In this document: positions 33,365-44,544 of the stretch, one piece after another
How positions within the stretch are numbered: position 1 is the stretch's first letter
Layout of the letters: every line of letters starts with the position of its first letter
Assembly (NCBI GenBank): GCA_030407005.1
Contig: JAUDYN010000004.1
Coordinates: 3,906,001-3,970,000 of the forward strand
DNA: 64,000 bases
From: Desarmillaria ectypa
Taxonomy: Eukaryota; Basidiomycota; Agaricomycetes; Agaricales; Physalacriaceae
Direction: 5' to 3'
Notes under the pieces: model-generated
What the model was told of the DNA's origin: nothing
Seen by the model: only the letters and a program-made list of their open reading frames with translations
Database searches by the model: none
Program-made: the position numbers and the translations under genes

Positions 33365-33731
33365 GGTGGTCGTGGTGCAATGCTAAATGAGTCATGCGCC
33401 GCGGTTGCTGGTGTAGGGCGGTGTAGCACGTGATAGGGGCATCATTTCGCGAATAGGAGCAGATTCGGGCCCGCCAAAATGACTCTTCAAGAATCAGATG
33501 TATTCAAGTAATGACCAGCAAATATTAGAGAAGTGTACTAAATTTAATGAAAAGAGGAGAGTCTCTAATGATACATGATGACGACAGGAGGAAAGGTGCA
33601 AGGAATACAGCGTAATGAGGCAATGCGATGCCACCAGGGCATATGGTGTCTAGGATGGTGAAGAATAAAATATGCAAGAAGTGAAAACAGACCAATGGCT
33701 GAGAATTGGTATCAGTGACCGGGGTATAGGA

Positions 33732-34963
33732 CTAAGCATGAATGGCGATTTCTGCCTGCCAAGAGTTCTCGTGCGTGTTCCACAACGACAAGAGGATCAT
33801 CTGTTCGAGACGGATGCTCTGTGCGCCTACGCGCCATAGTGCATTGGAGCTCGCCGCGTACTGTGCCACCTGAGTGGAGAAAGTCAGAGAGAAGGATATT
33901 TGGTAACGATAGTTAGTAACATACAGAATAAAAGTGGTTGATTTTGCTACCGACTTCTTCAGCAAGAACAGCGCGTGTTATACCAGTGCGAGGATTGAAC
34001 TTAATCTCGGAGAAGGAATTGATATGCTCATATCCGGGCCACTATACCTACCATCAGCGATGGCAAGGACAAAGATGCTAGATTGAATCATACCCGAATA
34101 CGAATATAGATCCTGTCCTGGCCACCTTGGAAGTATACGTCGTTCCCTCCAACAAGCATTCGTGGAACTTCAGCGGGTCCTCGGCCAATCAGGTTTTGCA
34201 CTGAAACGCCCTTGTACTGAATGCCACGCATCTCGAATATGATCGGAGACTGGGAATGAGGAGGCCCGACACTCTGGCCAGAGAAGGGGACTTGTGGCAC
34301 GCGTCTCCAGTTTGGTGGTAGGGAAGCATCAGATGTTCCAGTGACTGCAGGCCCCAGAGCAGAGAATCCCGACTGGTAGGTGTTAGGAATAGCAGGATGG
34401 AGGGGATTAGTGTACATTGCGACGTAGATGCACGAGAACTTTGGAGGTAGGTAGTTGGGAAGCTTAGCAAAGGTTGGTGTAGAACCTGGGAGGACCATAG
34501 CTGTCTTTATATCCAGTTGTTCCACCACATTGTTGGCTTTGTTGGCTAGTCGAACAATGCCACAGGACAGAACCAAAGACGGTAAAAACAAGTCGCGTCC
34601 ATTGAGTTTGCACAAAATGGTGTCCGTCCTTTGAGTTCTTTCGACATTCGATTGAACAAAGTGAAGCGATACCCATTGATACTCTGCCATATATGGTCGA
34701 AACAAAGTAGTCTCGAATAGCGTGACAGTTTGGCGGAGTACTCCCTCACAGATAGTCACCACAAAGCCTCCTTCCACCGTCCATTTCGAGTACGACCTCA
34801 GAGTAACAGGTTACAAAACAAAGATATCGCATTTGAGGGATGGTTCCGAAAAGATCAGTCCTCTGTAGGTTGGACAAAGCAGCCGAGTGACACCCAACAC
34901 AAATTCATATTGGACCCCGTTGGAAATAAACCCGTAATTAGCAGTCCCGGTCACAGAAAACAT
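33732..34963 (-). CDS. Unrecognised protein, start uncertain
   Basis: A long coding block at about 34090-34780 (minus) reads VTICEGVLRQTVTLFETTLFRPYMAEYQW, then LFLPSLVLSCGIVRLANKA, PGSTPTFAKLPNYLPP and IYVAMYTNPLHPAIP. After an intron it continues as WPGYEHINSFSEIKFN, VLAEEVGSKINHFY and IRLEQMILLSLWN, ending AEIAIHA. No known domain was recognised. The first codons are unresolved: an exon beginning MFSVTGTANYGF at 34963 is plausible, but its junction to the main block could not be fixed. The gene would be divergent from DUS1 across about 285 bp. Confidence 0.5.
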
Positions 34964-35247
34964 GATTTTCACCTACAAATGTTAGCCGTTGAACAAAAAG
35001 GCAGACCATTCGATGCAAGACAATGCGTGGCGCATGCTTAGACGTTTTTGATTTGCGGAAGCGCCAGATGTGAACCTCAGAAGTGTCGTAATTGCTGACG
35101 GATTTTGCCGATACCCACGTGGCCACGCGTAAGAGAATACAAATGCAAATAGACATTCCTTTAACTGCCATCACCATTCCACTGGTACGGCTTTTTCGAG
35201 CCCTACGGGCTAAAATCAATGTGCGGGACCTCATACTCCATACAAGA

Positions 35248-36869
35248 ATGACGACGGAAAAATTGGGAGGATATGAGTTCTATCAGAATGTCTTGGGCAG
35301 TCCGAAATACATTGTAGCTCCGATGGTGGACCAAAGCGAGCTCGCATGGAGAATATTTTCTCGACGATATGGTACTCAGGTACTTCATTTTACTCTTATG
35401 CCGTCGATTCTACTAAACAATAGCATCCAAGCTTGCCTATACGCCAATGATTAACGCGAAGGTAGCAATCAATTACTCGAATTATTCATCCTCCCATATT
35501 TTTTTAATAGATGTTTGCCGATGATATCCACAGGAACACTTGGAAAAAGAATTTTGATATGGAATCTGGTGAAGAAGGTGATCTGACGACTGACCGGCCT
35601 CTCATCGTCCAATTCTGTGCGAACGATCCGGAGAAGCTACTGATATCTGCCAAAGCAGTAGAAGCTCACTGTGATGCCGTTGATATCAACCTCGGATGTC
35701 CTCAAGATATCGCGAAGAAGGGGAAGTATGGTGCGTTTTTGCAGGATGACTGGGACTTGATCTATAGACTGAGTTCGTCTTCATTAATCAAGTTCCTATC
35801 ATTCAATAATACTGATGACTCGGCGTTCAGTCAATATCTTGCATACGAACCTTTCTATTCCTGTGACGGCGAAATTCAGAGTTTTCCCGACTGTGGAGAA
35901 AACGGTCGAGTATGCCAAAATGTTGGAGTGCGCCGGGGCTCAGATTTTGACATGTCATGGGCGAATACGAGAGCAACGAGGGCACCTATCTGTCTGTCCG
36001 CATTTTTACTTCTTGTCTGTATCGCTAACCCCCGCACCAGGGTCTTGCGGACTGGGACAAAATTCGCGCGGTCAAGGATGCCGTCTCGGTCCCCGTATTT
36101 GCTAACGGGAATATACTGTATCCTTCCGACATTGCAAAATGCCTAAAGGTTACAGGTGCCGATGGAGTTATGAGTGCCGAAGGGCAACTCTACAATCCAG
36201 TCCTTTTTGCCAACGTTCCTACCGACGTAGAGGAATTTACGAATCACAAACTACTCGAGCAGCACGTCCCTCATGTCGATTTAGCTCTGGAGTATTTGTC
36301 TATTGTTCAGTCACTGAAGACCCACACTTCGATAAGTGCCATCAAAGGTCACTTGTTTAAAATTCTACGACCGGGTTTGTCGCACGACAAAGATCTTAGG
36401 GAGAAGCTAGGGAGAACACTTATAAAAAAGGATCAAGATTGGCGTCGCGGCGGGTTACAGCCCTACATCGATGTTTGCCTGGAGCTAAAGGAGCGAATGG
36501 AGGTGCAGTGCAGTGCGTTCTTCGTAGTCCTCAATTTGATTTGTGTGTACAGGCGAACGCGAAAGCTGCTTCAGGTCAAGATTCGGACGAGCTGGTTACG
36601 CTTGACAAATCTACTGGATTACGTGTTCTTCCGCACTGGCTAGCTCAGCCATATTTCCGGCCACTGCGAGAAGGTGCTTAGACCTTTTATCCGTTGCATC
36701 TATGCTAACCTTCGTCCTAGTGGTTACCAAAGGTGTCGTTAAATCGACGGAGGGTATTCCTGTGAAGCGTCAATGGTCCGAAGCAGAAGGAACAGCTGAG
36801 GACGAGAGCAAAAGGCTTAAATTAGATATGGAATCACAGCCAGTCGAGACGCTCCGTATCGTAACTTAG
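35248..36869 (+). CDS. DUS1: tRNA-dihydrouridine synthase Dus1
   Basis: An FMN enzyme reducing uridine to dihydrouridine in the tRNA D-loop (positions 16 and 17 in yeast). Conserved blocks, in order: [59 protein letters not shown] (catalytic Cys), [31 protein letters not shown] (His), VPVFANGNI and [10 protein letters not shown] (FMN phosphate binding). The C-terminal part has [14 protein letters not shown] and a basic/acidic tail ending ETLRIVT. There are several introns. ATG 35248 lies 13 codons before the first conserved block, as expected. The gene looks intact. Confidence 0.93.
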
Positions 36870-37166
36870 ATTATTTCTGTGTAGCCTCTTCCTATCACGT
36901 TTATTCGCAGTTCAACGTTTTCATAGAGTCATATGTTAGGTTTATAATTTCTAGTATTGTACCCATAAATTTAATCGTGACGTGACTGATACGTGACCCA
37001 CTTTGCCTGCTACTAGTACCCAGCATTCATTCCTTCATTTCCGCCCAACATCATCTCTATTCTCCTTCACTCTTTCTATCCAAACTATCGGTTCCTAGGT
37101 CCTCGTTTTCTCTATTCAATATACCCTTTGTCTTGAAGGTCACCACTTATCTTGATAATCTGTACC

Positions 37167-39846
37167 ATGTCGGACTCCTTCGCAGATTTATGGAGTTCGA
37201 CGGTACCGTCAACGAAGCCTGCACCTCAGAAGCTGGGATCGTATTCTTCCATGTCCAGCCAGGGCACACGACGAGCCCAGAATGATGTTTTCTCCATGCT
37301 TTCATCAGCGGGTTCCTCAGCACCTGGATCCCGCTCAATGACACCAGCATCGAGGACTGTTTCGCCTCCAGGACCGCCTCCTACGAGCTCAGCTTCATCT
37401 GAAGATGCATTTAGCGGCCTTTTGTCGGGAGCATTGGCTTCCAAGCCTGCTTCACAGATGACGATAGCAGAGCGGGCCGCAAAAGCAGAACGGGAGAGAA
37501 TGGAAAAGTTGCAGCAGTCGCAAAAGATAGCACCTATACAAACATCTTCAGCATGGGATGGGCTGGATAGTTTGGGACAGAAATCTTCTCCAGCTGTGGT
37601 GTCGACGTCGCAGTCGTTCAGCAACGATGACTGGGGATTTAACACATCGACTCCCGGTGCTTCAAAACCTGCTGCGTCCGCTGCTGCTGTCGATGACGAC
37701 GATTGGGGACTCTATGACTTCGGAGTATCTACCAAGCAGTCGCAAAAATCATCTCCAAAGCCAGCGACGCCTGCCCAGAATATATGGGATATGGATTCGA
37801 ATGAAGTACCATTCAGACGAGGGACAGACTCTCCCAGTAACGATTTTGACTTTGGAGAACATGAGGATGAATTGTTAGGTTTTCATGCGCAGAGCAAGGT
37901 GCACGATGATGATATATTGGGTGAACTTGGGAGACCTGCTGATGCCGTGCCACCACGGTCTTCACCGGTATGTCCTGTATCATCATTATATTACTACTGC
38001 TAATGACCTCTAAGAGTAACCAAAGCTCAGTACAAGCACCTCAACACTCTCGAGCATCGCCTACACGAACGGTCTCTCCTCCTCCTCATATTCTTGGGCA
38101 ACTTGTCGGAATGGGGTTTTCTATACAGCAGGCCAGGATCGCTCTCGCTTCAACAGACTCGGGTCTCGACGTTGAAGCTGCTTTAGAAACCCTTCTCAAC
38201 AACGGTGCCGGTAGTAGTTCGAGGCCGACACCTCCCCCGACACTTCCTCGACGTCCACCTCTCTCAGGAAGGGACAGTAGTAGTCATTCAAGTCAATCCA
38301 GTACACGACATAGAAAGCGCGAGCGTTCCACGTCGTCCCCATCAGCATCTCATGCAGACAGCAATATTCAAGAACAGGCAGACAAGCTTTTGGCTCAAGC
38401 AAGCGAGTTGGGTTTCAGCATCTTCAATAAAGCAAATGCTGCTTGGAAAGAAGGCCGGGAACGTGTACAAAAGGCTTATGCTGAACGAGTTGGAGCGGAT
38501 AACGCGGGTGATAGTCGATCAGGCAGTCGGCCGAGCAATACTCATGGTCGGCCAAAATGGATGCAAAATGATGACGGTCGGAAGGTGGACGATGATAGGC
38601 CACCCCCGCAGAATGGAAGTGCAAGCCTTTTTTCAGATGAGAGGAAAACGAAGAGTCCATCGCCGGTATCAGGTCAATCATCCAACTCCCAGCTCAGACC
38701 TCAGCCGAAGGCCGTTGATCTCTTTTCAACGATAGACGAAGCACCGGTCGCATATGTATCTCCCTTCCGACGAGGCAAACCCAAGGTTGCTCCCTCGGTT
38801 CAAAACACCCAGCCTGTACGGGTTACGACACCCTCTCCGCCTTTGAAACCCCTCATATCCGCATCCTCTTCCTCGATCTCTACTTCTCAGTCTCACAAGA
38901 ACATCGGAGCTGAGAAATTCAAGCTTGGTCAATATGGTGAAGCCGAATCCGCTTACACGAAAGCTATAGAATGCCTACCATCCGGTCACCTACTCCTAGT
39001 GCCATTATACAACAACCGAGCCTTGGTTCGACTAAAGACAGGCGACTATAACAGCGCTGCTGGAGATGCAGGGATCGTTATGGAGTTGGTTGGCGAGAGC
39101 TCCTGGCGGGACGAGCAAGTACGAGTGAAGACCTCCGAAGAGGGTGCCGGCGTCGACCTTGGTGATGGCCTAGTCAAAGCATGGAGACGACGAGCAGAGG
39201 CATTGGAAGGGAGAGAAAAGTGGGACGACGCTCGCAAAGACTGGGAGAAGGTCGCGGGGGCCAACTGGGCTGCCTCTAACATGAGAGGGGAAGGTGTGCG
39301 GGGTGCTGGACGGTGTCGGAAGATGGTCGTTGCTGAGAAGCAAGAGACGTCCGAAGTTACCGCACCGAGAACAGCGAAACCTAGACCTGCTCCTCCACGA
39401 CCTCCTCCAAGACGCGGGCCTACCCCGTCTTCGCAGGCGCTCTCAAATCTGAAGAAGGCCAACGACGCAGCCGAGGCCGAGGATAATGCAAAGTACGAGT
39501 TGAAGGATGTCGTCGATGGTAAGCTCTTGGCGTGGAAAGGGGGCAAGGAGACGAACATTCGTGCATTGATTGCGAGTTTGGATTCGGTGCTTTGGCCTGA
39601 ACTCGGTCTGCAGAAGACTAGTATCGCGGAACTTGTGACGCCTGCGCAGGTGAAGATCAGGTATACCAAGGCCATTGCGAAGCTGCATCCTGATAAGGTA
39701 TGAGCCATGTTAGACGTATCACCGGTCGATTATTGATGAAGATTTCTCTGTAGCTTAATCCGAACAACTCGACTTTGGAGCAGAGGATGATTGCCAATGG
39801 AGTATTTGGCACGCTTAATGAGGCTTGGAATGCTTTCAAGCAGTAG
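37167..39846 (+). CDS. SWA2: Auxilin-like J protein with UBA and TPR, Swa2 type
   Basis: A clathrin-uncoating cofactor that recruits Hsp70 to coated vesicles. Three exons (37167-37967, 38015-39697, 39754-39846) sum to 859 codons including the stop. The first 270 residues are disordered and Ser/Pro-rich, with repeated DDWGF/DDDWGLYDF and WDGL motifs suited to clathrin or adaptor binding. A UBA domain lies near residues 290-335 (LGQLVGMGFSIQQARIAL, then VEAALETLL). Short TPR-like repeats are at about 560-650 (GAEKFKLGQYGEAESAYTKAIE, then YNNRALVRLKTGDY). The J domain is C-terminal (KIRYTKAIAKLHPDKLNP), with the HPD motif in exon 2 and the last helix in exon 3 ending NEAWNAFKQ. This order matches yeast Swa2/Aux1. 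Confidence 0.93.
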
Positions 39847-40497
39847 ACGCGCACCATTTAGATTTCTCTTGGGCTAAATTTATTCTCTTTCGCAAATCTT
39901 TCATCCGGAATGAATATTAGGAATATTAATACATACTTTACCCCCTCAAGGTTCGACGAATACGCTCTTTTCATCCTTTCCGAAACGCGGCAATGGTGAA
40001 CCTTGCGAGTGGCACAAGTGATTTTTGTTGTAGATGACAATTAGTTGACGTTGCCTTGTATTTTGGCCCTTTTTGATCATCGATCAATACCCGGTTGTTT
40101 TTTTAACCACAGGACCACACGTCTCATCTCATAAAATCATCTCAGAATCTAGCTTCCTCGCTCAAAGTTCAGGTACGCCCGTATCTCCTCTGTGGGTCCC
40201 ATGTACTGAGACCCTCATTCTAGAATGTGGTATAACCTCTCATCGTGCTGCGCGTCATGCAAAAAGTCCTTCACATCATATTCCCAACATTTACCCATCC
40301 CAGCACTCCCTAAAAATCGCGTATTTCTCCAGACTCTCACTACTCTAGTCGTTCAAGGACAGATACCAACAAGCTTCTCCTTCGACGACACCGGAACTGT
40401 GTGGCAGCCAGTTTCGTGACTTGACGAAGAGTCAGGCGTTATCTCCTCCTGTAGCCCCGATAATTTATCGCTACCTGCCGTTTTTACAATCATACCA
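39847..40497. other. Intergenic or missing 5' end of the F-box relic
   Basis: No recognisable gene. If the F-box locus that follows ever had an upstream exon with its start codon, it should lie here, but none could be fixed. Confidence 0.4.
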
Positions 40498-41687
40498 GTG
40501 TGTTACTCAACTCCTGACCTCCCTACCGAACTATGGATCCGGATTTTCGCAGAGGCGTCCGCAGACCTTCATCAATGGCTGACACCACTGCGCATCAGCC
40601 TAGTATGCCATCACTGGCGAGATATCGCGCATTCTGTGCCACATCTATGGACAAACGTCTGCGTCGACGTGCAACATGTCACATCACGGCGGACCTTCGA
40701 AATCGTCTGGTGGTTCCTCCATCTATCCAAACACAAGCCCCTCGATGTGAAAGTGGACCTATTGGGACACGATGGTGATTTCGAGTTCGAGCGCACGGTG
40801 GAGATGATCGCAGAGCACTCCGCGAAATGGCGTAGTGCAGATATCAGGGTGGCACCTTCAAGTTTGACGTGTCTCAAGGGCGTATATGGTAAGCTCCCTC
40901 TGCTGGAAAGTCTCTCGGTGGACGTCGAGGAGGAAGCTTCTCGAGACAACTGGAAGCGGTTTAAAGGCTTTCGTCGCGCCCTCAAGTTGGTGTCTCACAG
41001 CCCTGGTGGTATCAGCCCAAGACAGTGCGTTATTCCTCGGGGGCAGCTCAGGACCGTGGTTTTGCGAGATTTCTTCGACTGTGATCTGTACGAGGATCTA
41101 CGCGATTCGAAGATGCTCGATCATCTCATCCTGTCTCCAGAATGCGAAATTGAAACTGGCTTTGGGTCTGTGACGACTCTTCGTGCGTCGACGCTGACGT
41201 TACAATCACTTCCGCGCCTTTCTGGAGGGCTTCAGGTTCCCCTTCCTGACTTCTTTAAACCTTTCGCTTCCTGATGCGGAAAATGCACGGCCATTTCCAA
41301 CCGATTCCCTGCTGCTTCTACTTCAACAGTCACAGTGTGAGCTTCGGCACCTTGTACTGAAGAGGGCATATCCTGTGCGAGGACATGATCAACATTCTCA
41401 GGGCGACTCCAACTTTGATATCCTTGGCTATACATGAACCGGCTTCGTCCCACTCCTATACGCATTGCATCACCAACGAATTTCTTCGCTATCTTACGCT
41501 GTGCACTGTACTTCTGAAGCTCAAGAACCTAGAGTTGGTGTGGAATTACGATGCATATGAGAAATGCATCATCGATATGGTCGAATCGCGTGTCATGAAA
41601 CCGATAGCGTATGGAGGCGTGCAGCTAGAAAGGATTGTGCTAGGTCGTCGCAATGGCGTTGATTTAGAATTGCCGACCATAGAATGA
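40498..41687 (+). pseudogene. F-box/LRR protein gene with two frameshifts
   Basis: An F-box is clear at the start (DLPTELWIRIFAEASA, ISLVCHHWRDIAHSVPHLWTNVCVD), followed by LRR-like text (PLLESLSVDVEEEA, QLRTVVLRDFFD). No ATG precedes the F-box in frame; the open frame begins with GTG at 40498. Continuous protein sequence then moves between frames twice. Near 41235-41250, LPRLSGGLQ is followed by FPFLTSLNLSLPDAEN in another frame. Near 41370-41385, LKRAYPVRG passes to EDMINILRATPTLISL. The last part (LKNLELVWNYDAYEKCI and on) runs to 41687. Either the gene is a young pseudogene or the assembly has two one-base errors. Agaricomycetes carry many F-box genes, so loss of one is unsurprising. Confidence 0.7.
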
Positions 41688-41952
41688 ATGATATGAGAAG
41701 GCGTGTATTGCACGTTTCTTTGTGGTGAGAGTAGTGGTGCAGTAGATGTCATGATTATAATACATGCAGTAACATTTCTAACTGGATTGAGTCTGCATAT
41801 TTTACAGGGAGCACCATGCGGCCGACAATTTATTCAAGCGTTATGGCAGTTGTTATAGAACCCGATCGCAAGCAAGTGCCAAGTCATTTACAACCGTTTG
41901 CAGGCAGGTTGTCAGTCCATAACAATTTTTGTGGATGAGAAGAGAGACGTCG

Positions 41953-42050
41953 AACTTTGTCATAAACTGAGATTTAAAAGGCATTCTGAGATCGTCAAAT
42001 TCAAAGTGCTTTATTGCTGTTTATATAATCTAAGAGTTTATGACAAAGTT
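41953..42050. repeat. 16-bp perfect inverted repeat, foldback structure
   Basis: AACTTTGTCATAAACT at 41953-41968 is repeated exactly as its reverse complement at 42035-42050, with a 66-bp loop. Pairing continues imperfectly inward (GAGATTTAAA against TTAGATTATATAAA). It lies in non-coding DNA between the F-box relic and the small tail-anchored protein gene. It could be a small MITE-like foldback element or an RNA hairpin. Confidence 0.7.
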
Positions 42051-42380
42051 AAGATTACTCTTCACAGTTCAGACAGTTCGTCACTGTCAAGCAGCACTCC
42101 AAGTGGCTATAAGCAATACAACAGTGGATCAAGCGGCGGGGCTACTGATGCATACGCGAATCGAGAATTAGCTATACTCAGATATTAGAATTTTACAGAA
42201 AATCCCAAGTGTTGATCCCAAACCTTACATACGGTATATGCAGGGACGCGTCGGCCGCTACCTATTTTGGGGCGGAATCATGCCGATTTCGGCCATCTCC
42301 GCGGCTCAAGGAATTCAAACCCCGACCTCCCTAAACAGGAACCTCTCCAACTAGTGACGTTTTTCCAAAAAAACACCACA

Positions 42381-42617
42381 ATGGCACGCCGTTCAGCACC
42401 ACCCAACTCAGGCCCTGCCTACATTCCCAAAAACCAGCACGTCCAAAGGCGTGCGCTTAATGACCCTGACGAATCCTCCTTTGCCCGTTTCCTCCGCGAG
42501 GAGATCTACGCGCCCGAAAAGTTGTCGGGAAACATCAGTATTGTCATTGGGGTGTCAACGTTCATTGGAGGAATACTGGCAGTCAGGACGTGGGGAGAGT
42601 ATATGGTACCAGCGTAG
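42381..42617 (+). CDS. 78-aa tail-anchored protein, possible TOM-complex subunit
   Basis: A single-exon 78-residue protein. The first 50 residues are hydrophilic (RSAPPNSGPAYIPKNQ, then DESSFARFLREEIYAPEKL). One TM segment lies near the C-terminus (ISIVIGVSTFIGGILAVRTWG), ending YMVPA. This layout (short cytosolic part, one C-terminal TM, few residues beyond) resembles small subunits of the mitochondrial outer-membrane translocase such as Tom6 or Tom5. The match is by architecture and feel only, not by a specific motif. The ATG has a favourable CACCACA context. Confidence 0.65.
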   Translation: MARRSAPPNSGPAYIPKNQHVQRRALNDPDESSFARFLREEIYAPEKLSGNISIVIGVSTFIGGILAVRTWGEYMVPA

Positions 42618-43818
42618 ATGATATATGCTAAAGGTGTGTAGTCTTGCCACTTGGACAAAAATGTGTTGTCTGACTTTTTCGCATAGGTGTTAAATCTGCA
42701 AAAGACTATCGCAGGAGGACAGAAGCATCACGGTCCTCTGTTACAAGATACTTATAATATATGTACCATGGGAACACCAATTATTACGCACTCCATTCTC
42801 TGTCGCAAGGATCATGCTCTTGATGAGAAATCTTCGTCAGAATACTTGGAATTCTTTCTGAAAGGTAATGTATGCATTGATCCGAAGTGATGCGAATTAT
42901 TGACAGAATATCTTTCTTCAGCGGCTTTGCGAAGCACTGGCTGTTGGCTTCTCTAACTTTCACTTGTGAATGAAAATGTGGGCCACCATCAGCAGCTTCC
43001 TCGCTGGCTCCATGTGAATAGGATAAGGTGTGACCTGCAGACTGGGAATCTGGGACGTAGGCCTGTAGCTGCTGCTGGGTACCCCATATTTTTGGCTAGC
43101 ATTGATGAAGATCCTTTAATTTGGCGTTAATTGGCTGGACATAAGTCAGGGTTCGCGAACCAGGAGGGGCTTGTTGTGTTCGTCGAAACGTGACTGTATC
43201 GGCTAACTATGCGGTAATCAGAAACGATGCTTCGCACGCTCCTGATTTTTTTTTTTGCAGAGTTTGAATCCTAATTGGGCCTGTTGTCGCGGTGTACCAC
43301 CCTGATGCTTTATTATCGTTGTCGAATTTTACATTTTTTTTCTTGCTTGCAACTGAAAATTGCTATCCATTGCACAAGGTCTTCTGATAGAATGGAATTG
43401 TATACTTCAACTGTATGGTTATCACACGTTGAGCAACGCTTTTCGTCGTGTAATGGTGTGTAATGAATGGTGTCCACACGGAAACCCGCCGGATAAAGGC
43501 ACGGAGAAAGCGAGGCCCAATTTAGATATTTCCGGGCCAAACCGTGCCCAAAATAGCTGACATACCGAACGCAAATTGAAAAGGTGGTTCAGCTGGGCCC
43601 ATGACCTGGTTCTGTCCCTTACATGGCGTTCATTGCCTTTCAGCGAATTTTTTGTTGTATTTCCAGCAAAAACGATATTAAATCGGATGTTGGCATCATT
43701 GATGAGACCTCCCGCCTCATTCCTGCTACCGAAGAACCTTCGTGCGCCGTCCCTATATTTAATTTCGTATATAGAGCTCATGTCCTTCTTTTTATTTATT
43801 CATTGCAGGCCAACGGTA
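42618..43818. other. Stretch without a supported gene
   Basis: Several short frames on both strands, homopolymer T and C runs, and no family resemblance. It may contain upstream non-coding exons of the hypothetical gene at 43819. Confidence 0.4.
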
Positions 43819-44250
43819 ATGAACGTGGATTATGGGAAGCTAAAAGGGAAACTGGGAACAATTGTTCGAGCTAAGGAAGGGTGCGTCGCCGTGCCTTGCT
43901 TGCCTCATTGGAACTAACGTGCACACAACAGACGGATGGTGAATGTGAATGCCCACGGTCCTTTCAACCTGCAGAACCATCCTTCTACTTCATATCTCCC
44001 GGAAACACCTAGTAATGGTAGCCTGGACGAACCAGTCGACAGGAATAGCTTATCACAAGCCTACCCAGAGCAACATATACCAGAAATTGACAGTTTCATA
44101 CACCCAGGGCTGTATAGGCAGCCCAGTTCTACTTCTCGTCACTCAAACGAGCCTCTTGATCACCCGCCCAACCCTATTTTTTCTGCACGTATTGTCGGTG
44201 TTAACGGCATTGAGCGGTCAACAGATACAGATGTGGCTCAAGTTCGTTGA
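43819..44250 (+). CDS. Hypothetical two-exon protein
   Basis: ATG 43819 opens MNVDYGKLKGKLGTIVRAKEG. A short intron (about 43881-43932) joins this to RMVNVNAHGPFNL, which continues as a Pro/Ser/Asn-rich, probably disordered chain to VAQVR at 44250. The open second exon and clean splice sites support a gene, but no family was recognised and an upstream exon is possible. It converges on the methionyl-tRNA synthetase gene, with 294 bp between stops. Confidence 0.4.
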
Positions 44251-44544
44251 TTTCATTTCGGAACCGGATATAGGACTGATAAACAATTTAGGATCCTGAT
44301 GCAGTCCCTGACATGCCAAAACTAGACGTCGGGTCGCTGTCGAGGAGTTGGGGTGATTGAGGACTGTCGGACTGCCTGGTATTGAAGGTCCTGAAGGCCT
44401 CTTCCTCTAATGGAGGACCACCTTGGGTGACCGGTGCCGGTGATGGACGATGCTGATCTACGTGAGGCACCAAGTGTCTTTCAATAGTGTGCCCCAGCAT
44501 TATTACGCGGCAAACACAACATTTTAACTACATTTTGAGCGTAA

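Noticed and set aside
39046..39708. 220-codon minus-strand frame
   Set aside because: Antisense to the TPR/J-domain part of auxilin.
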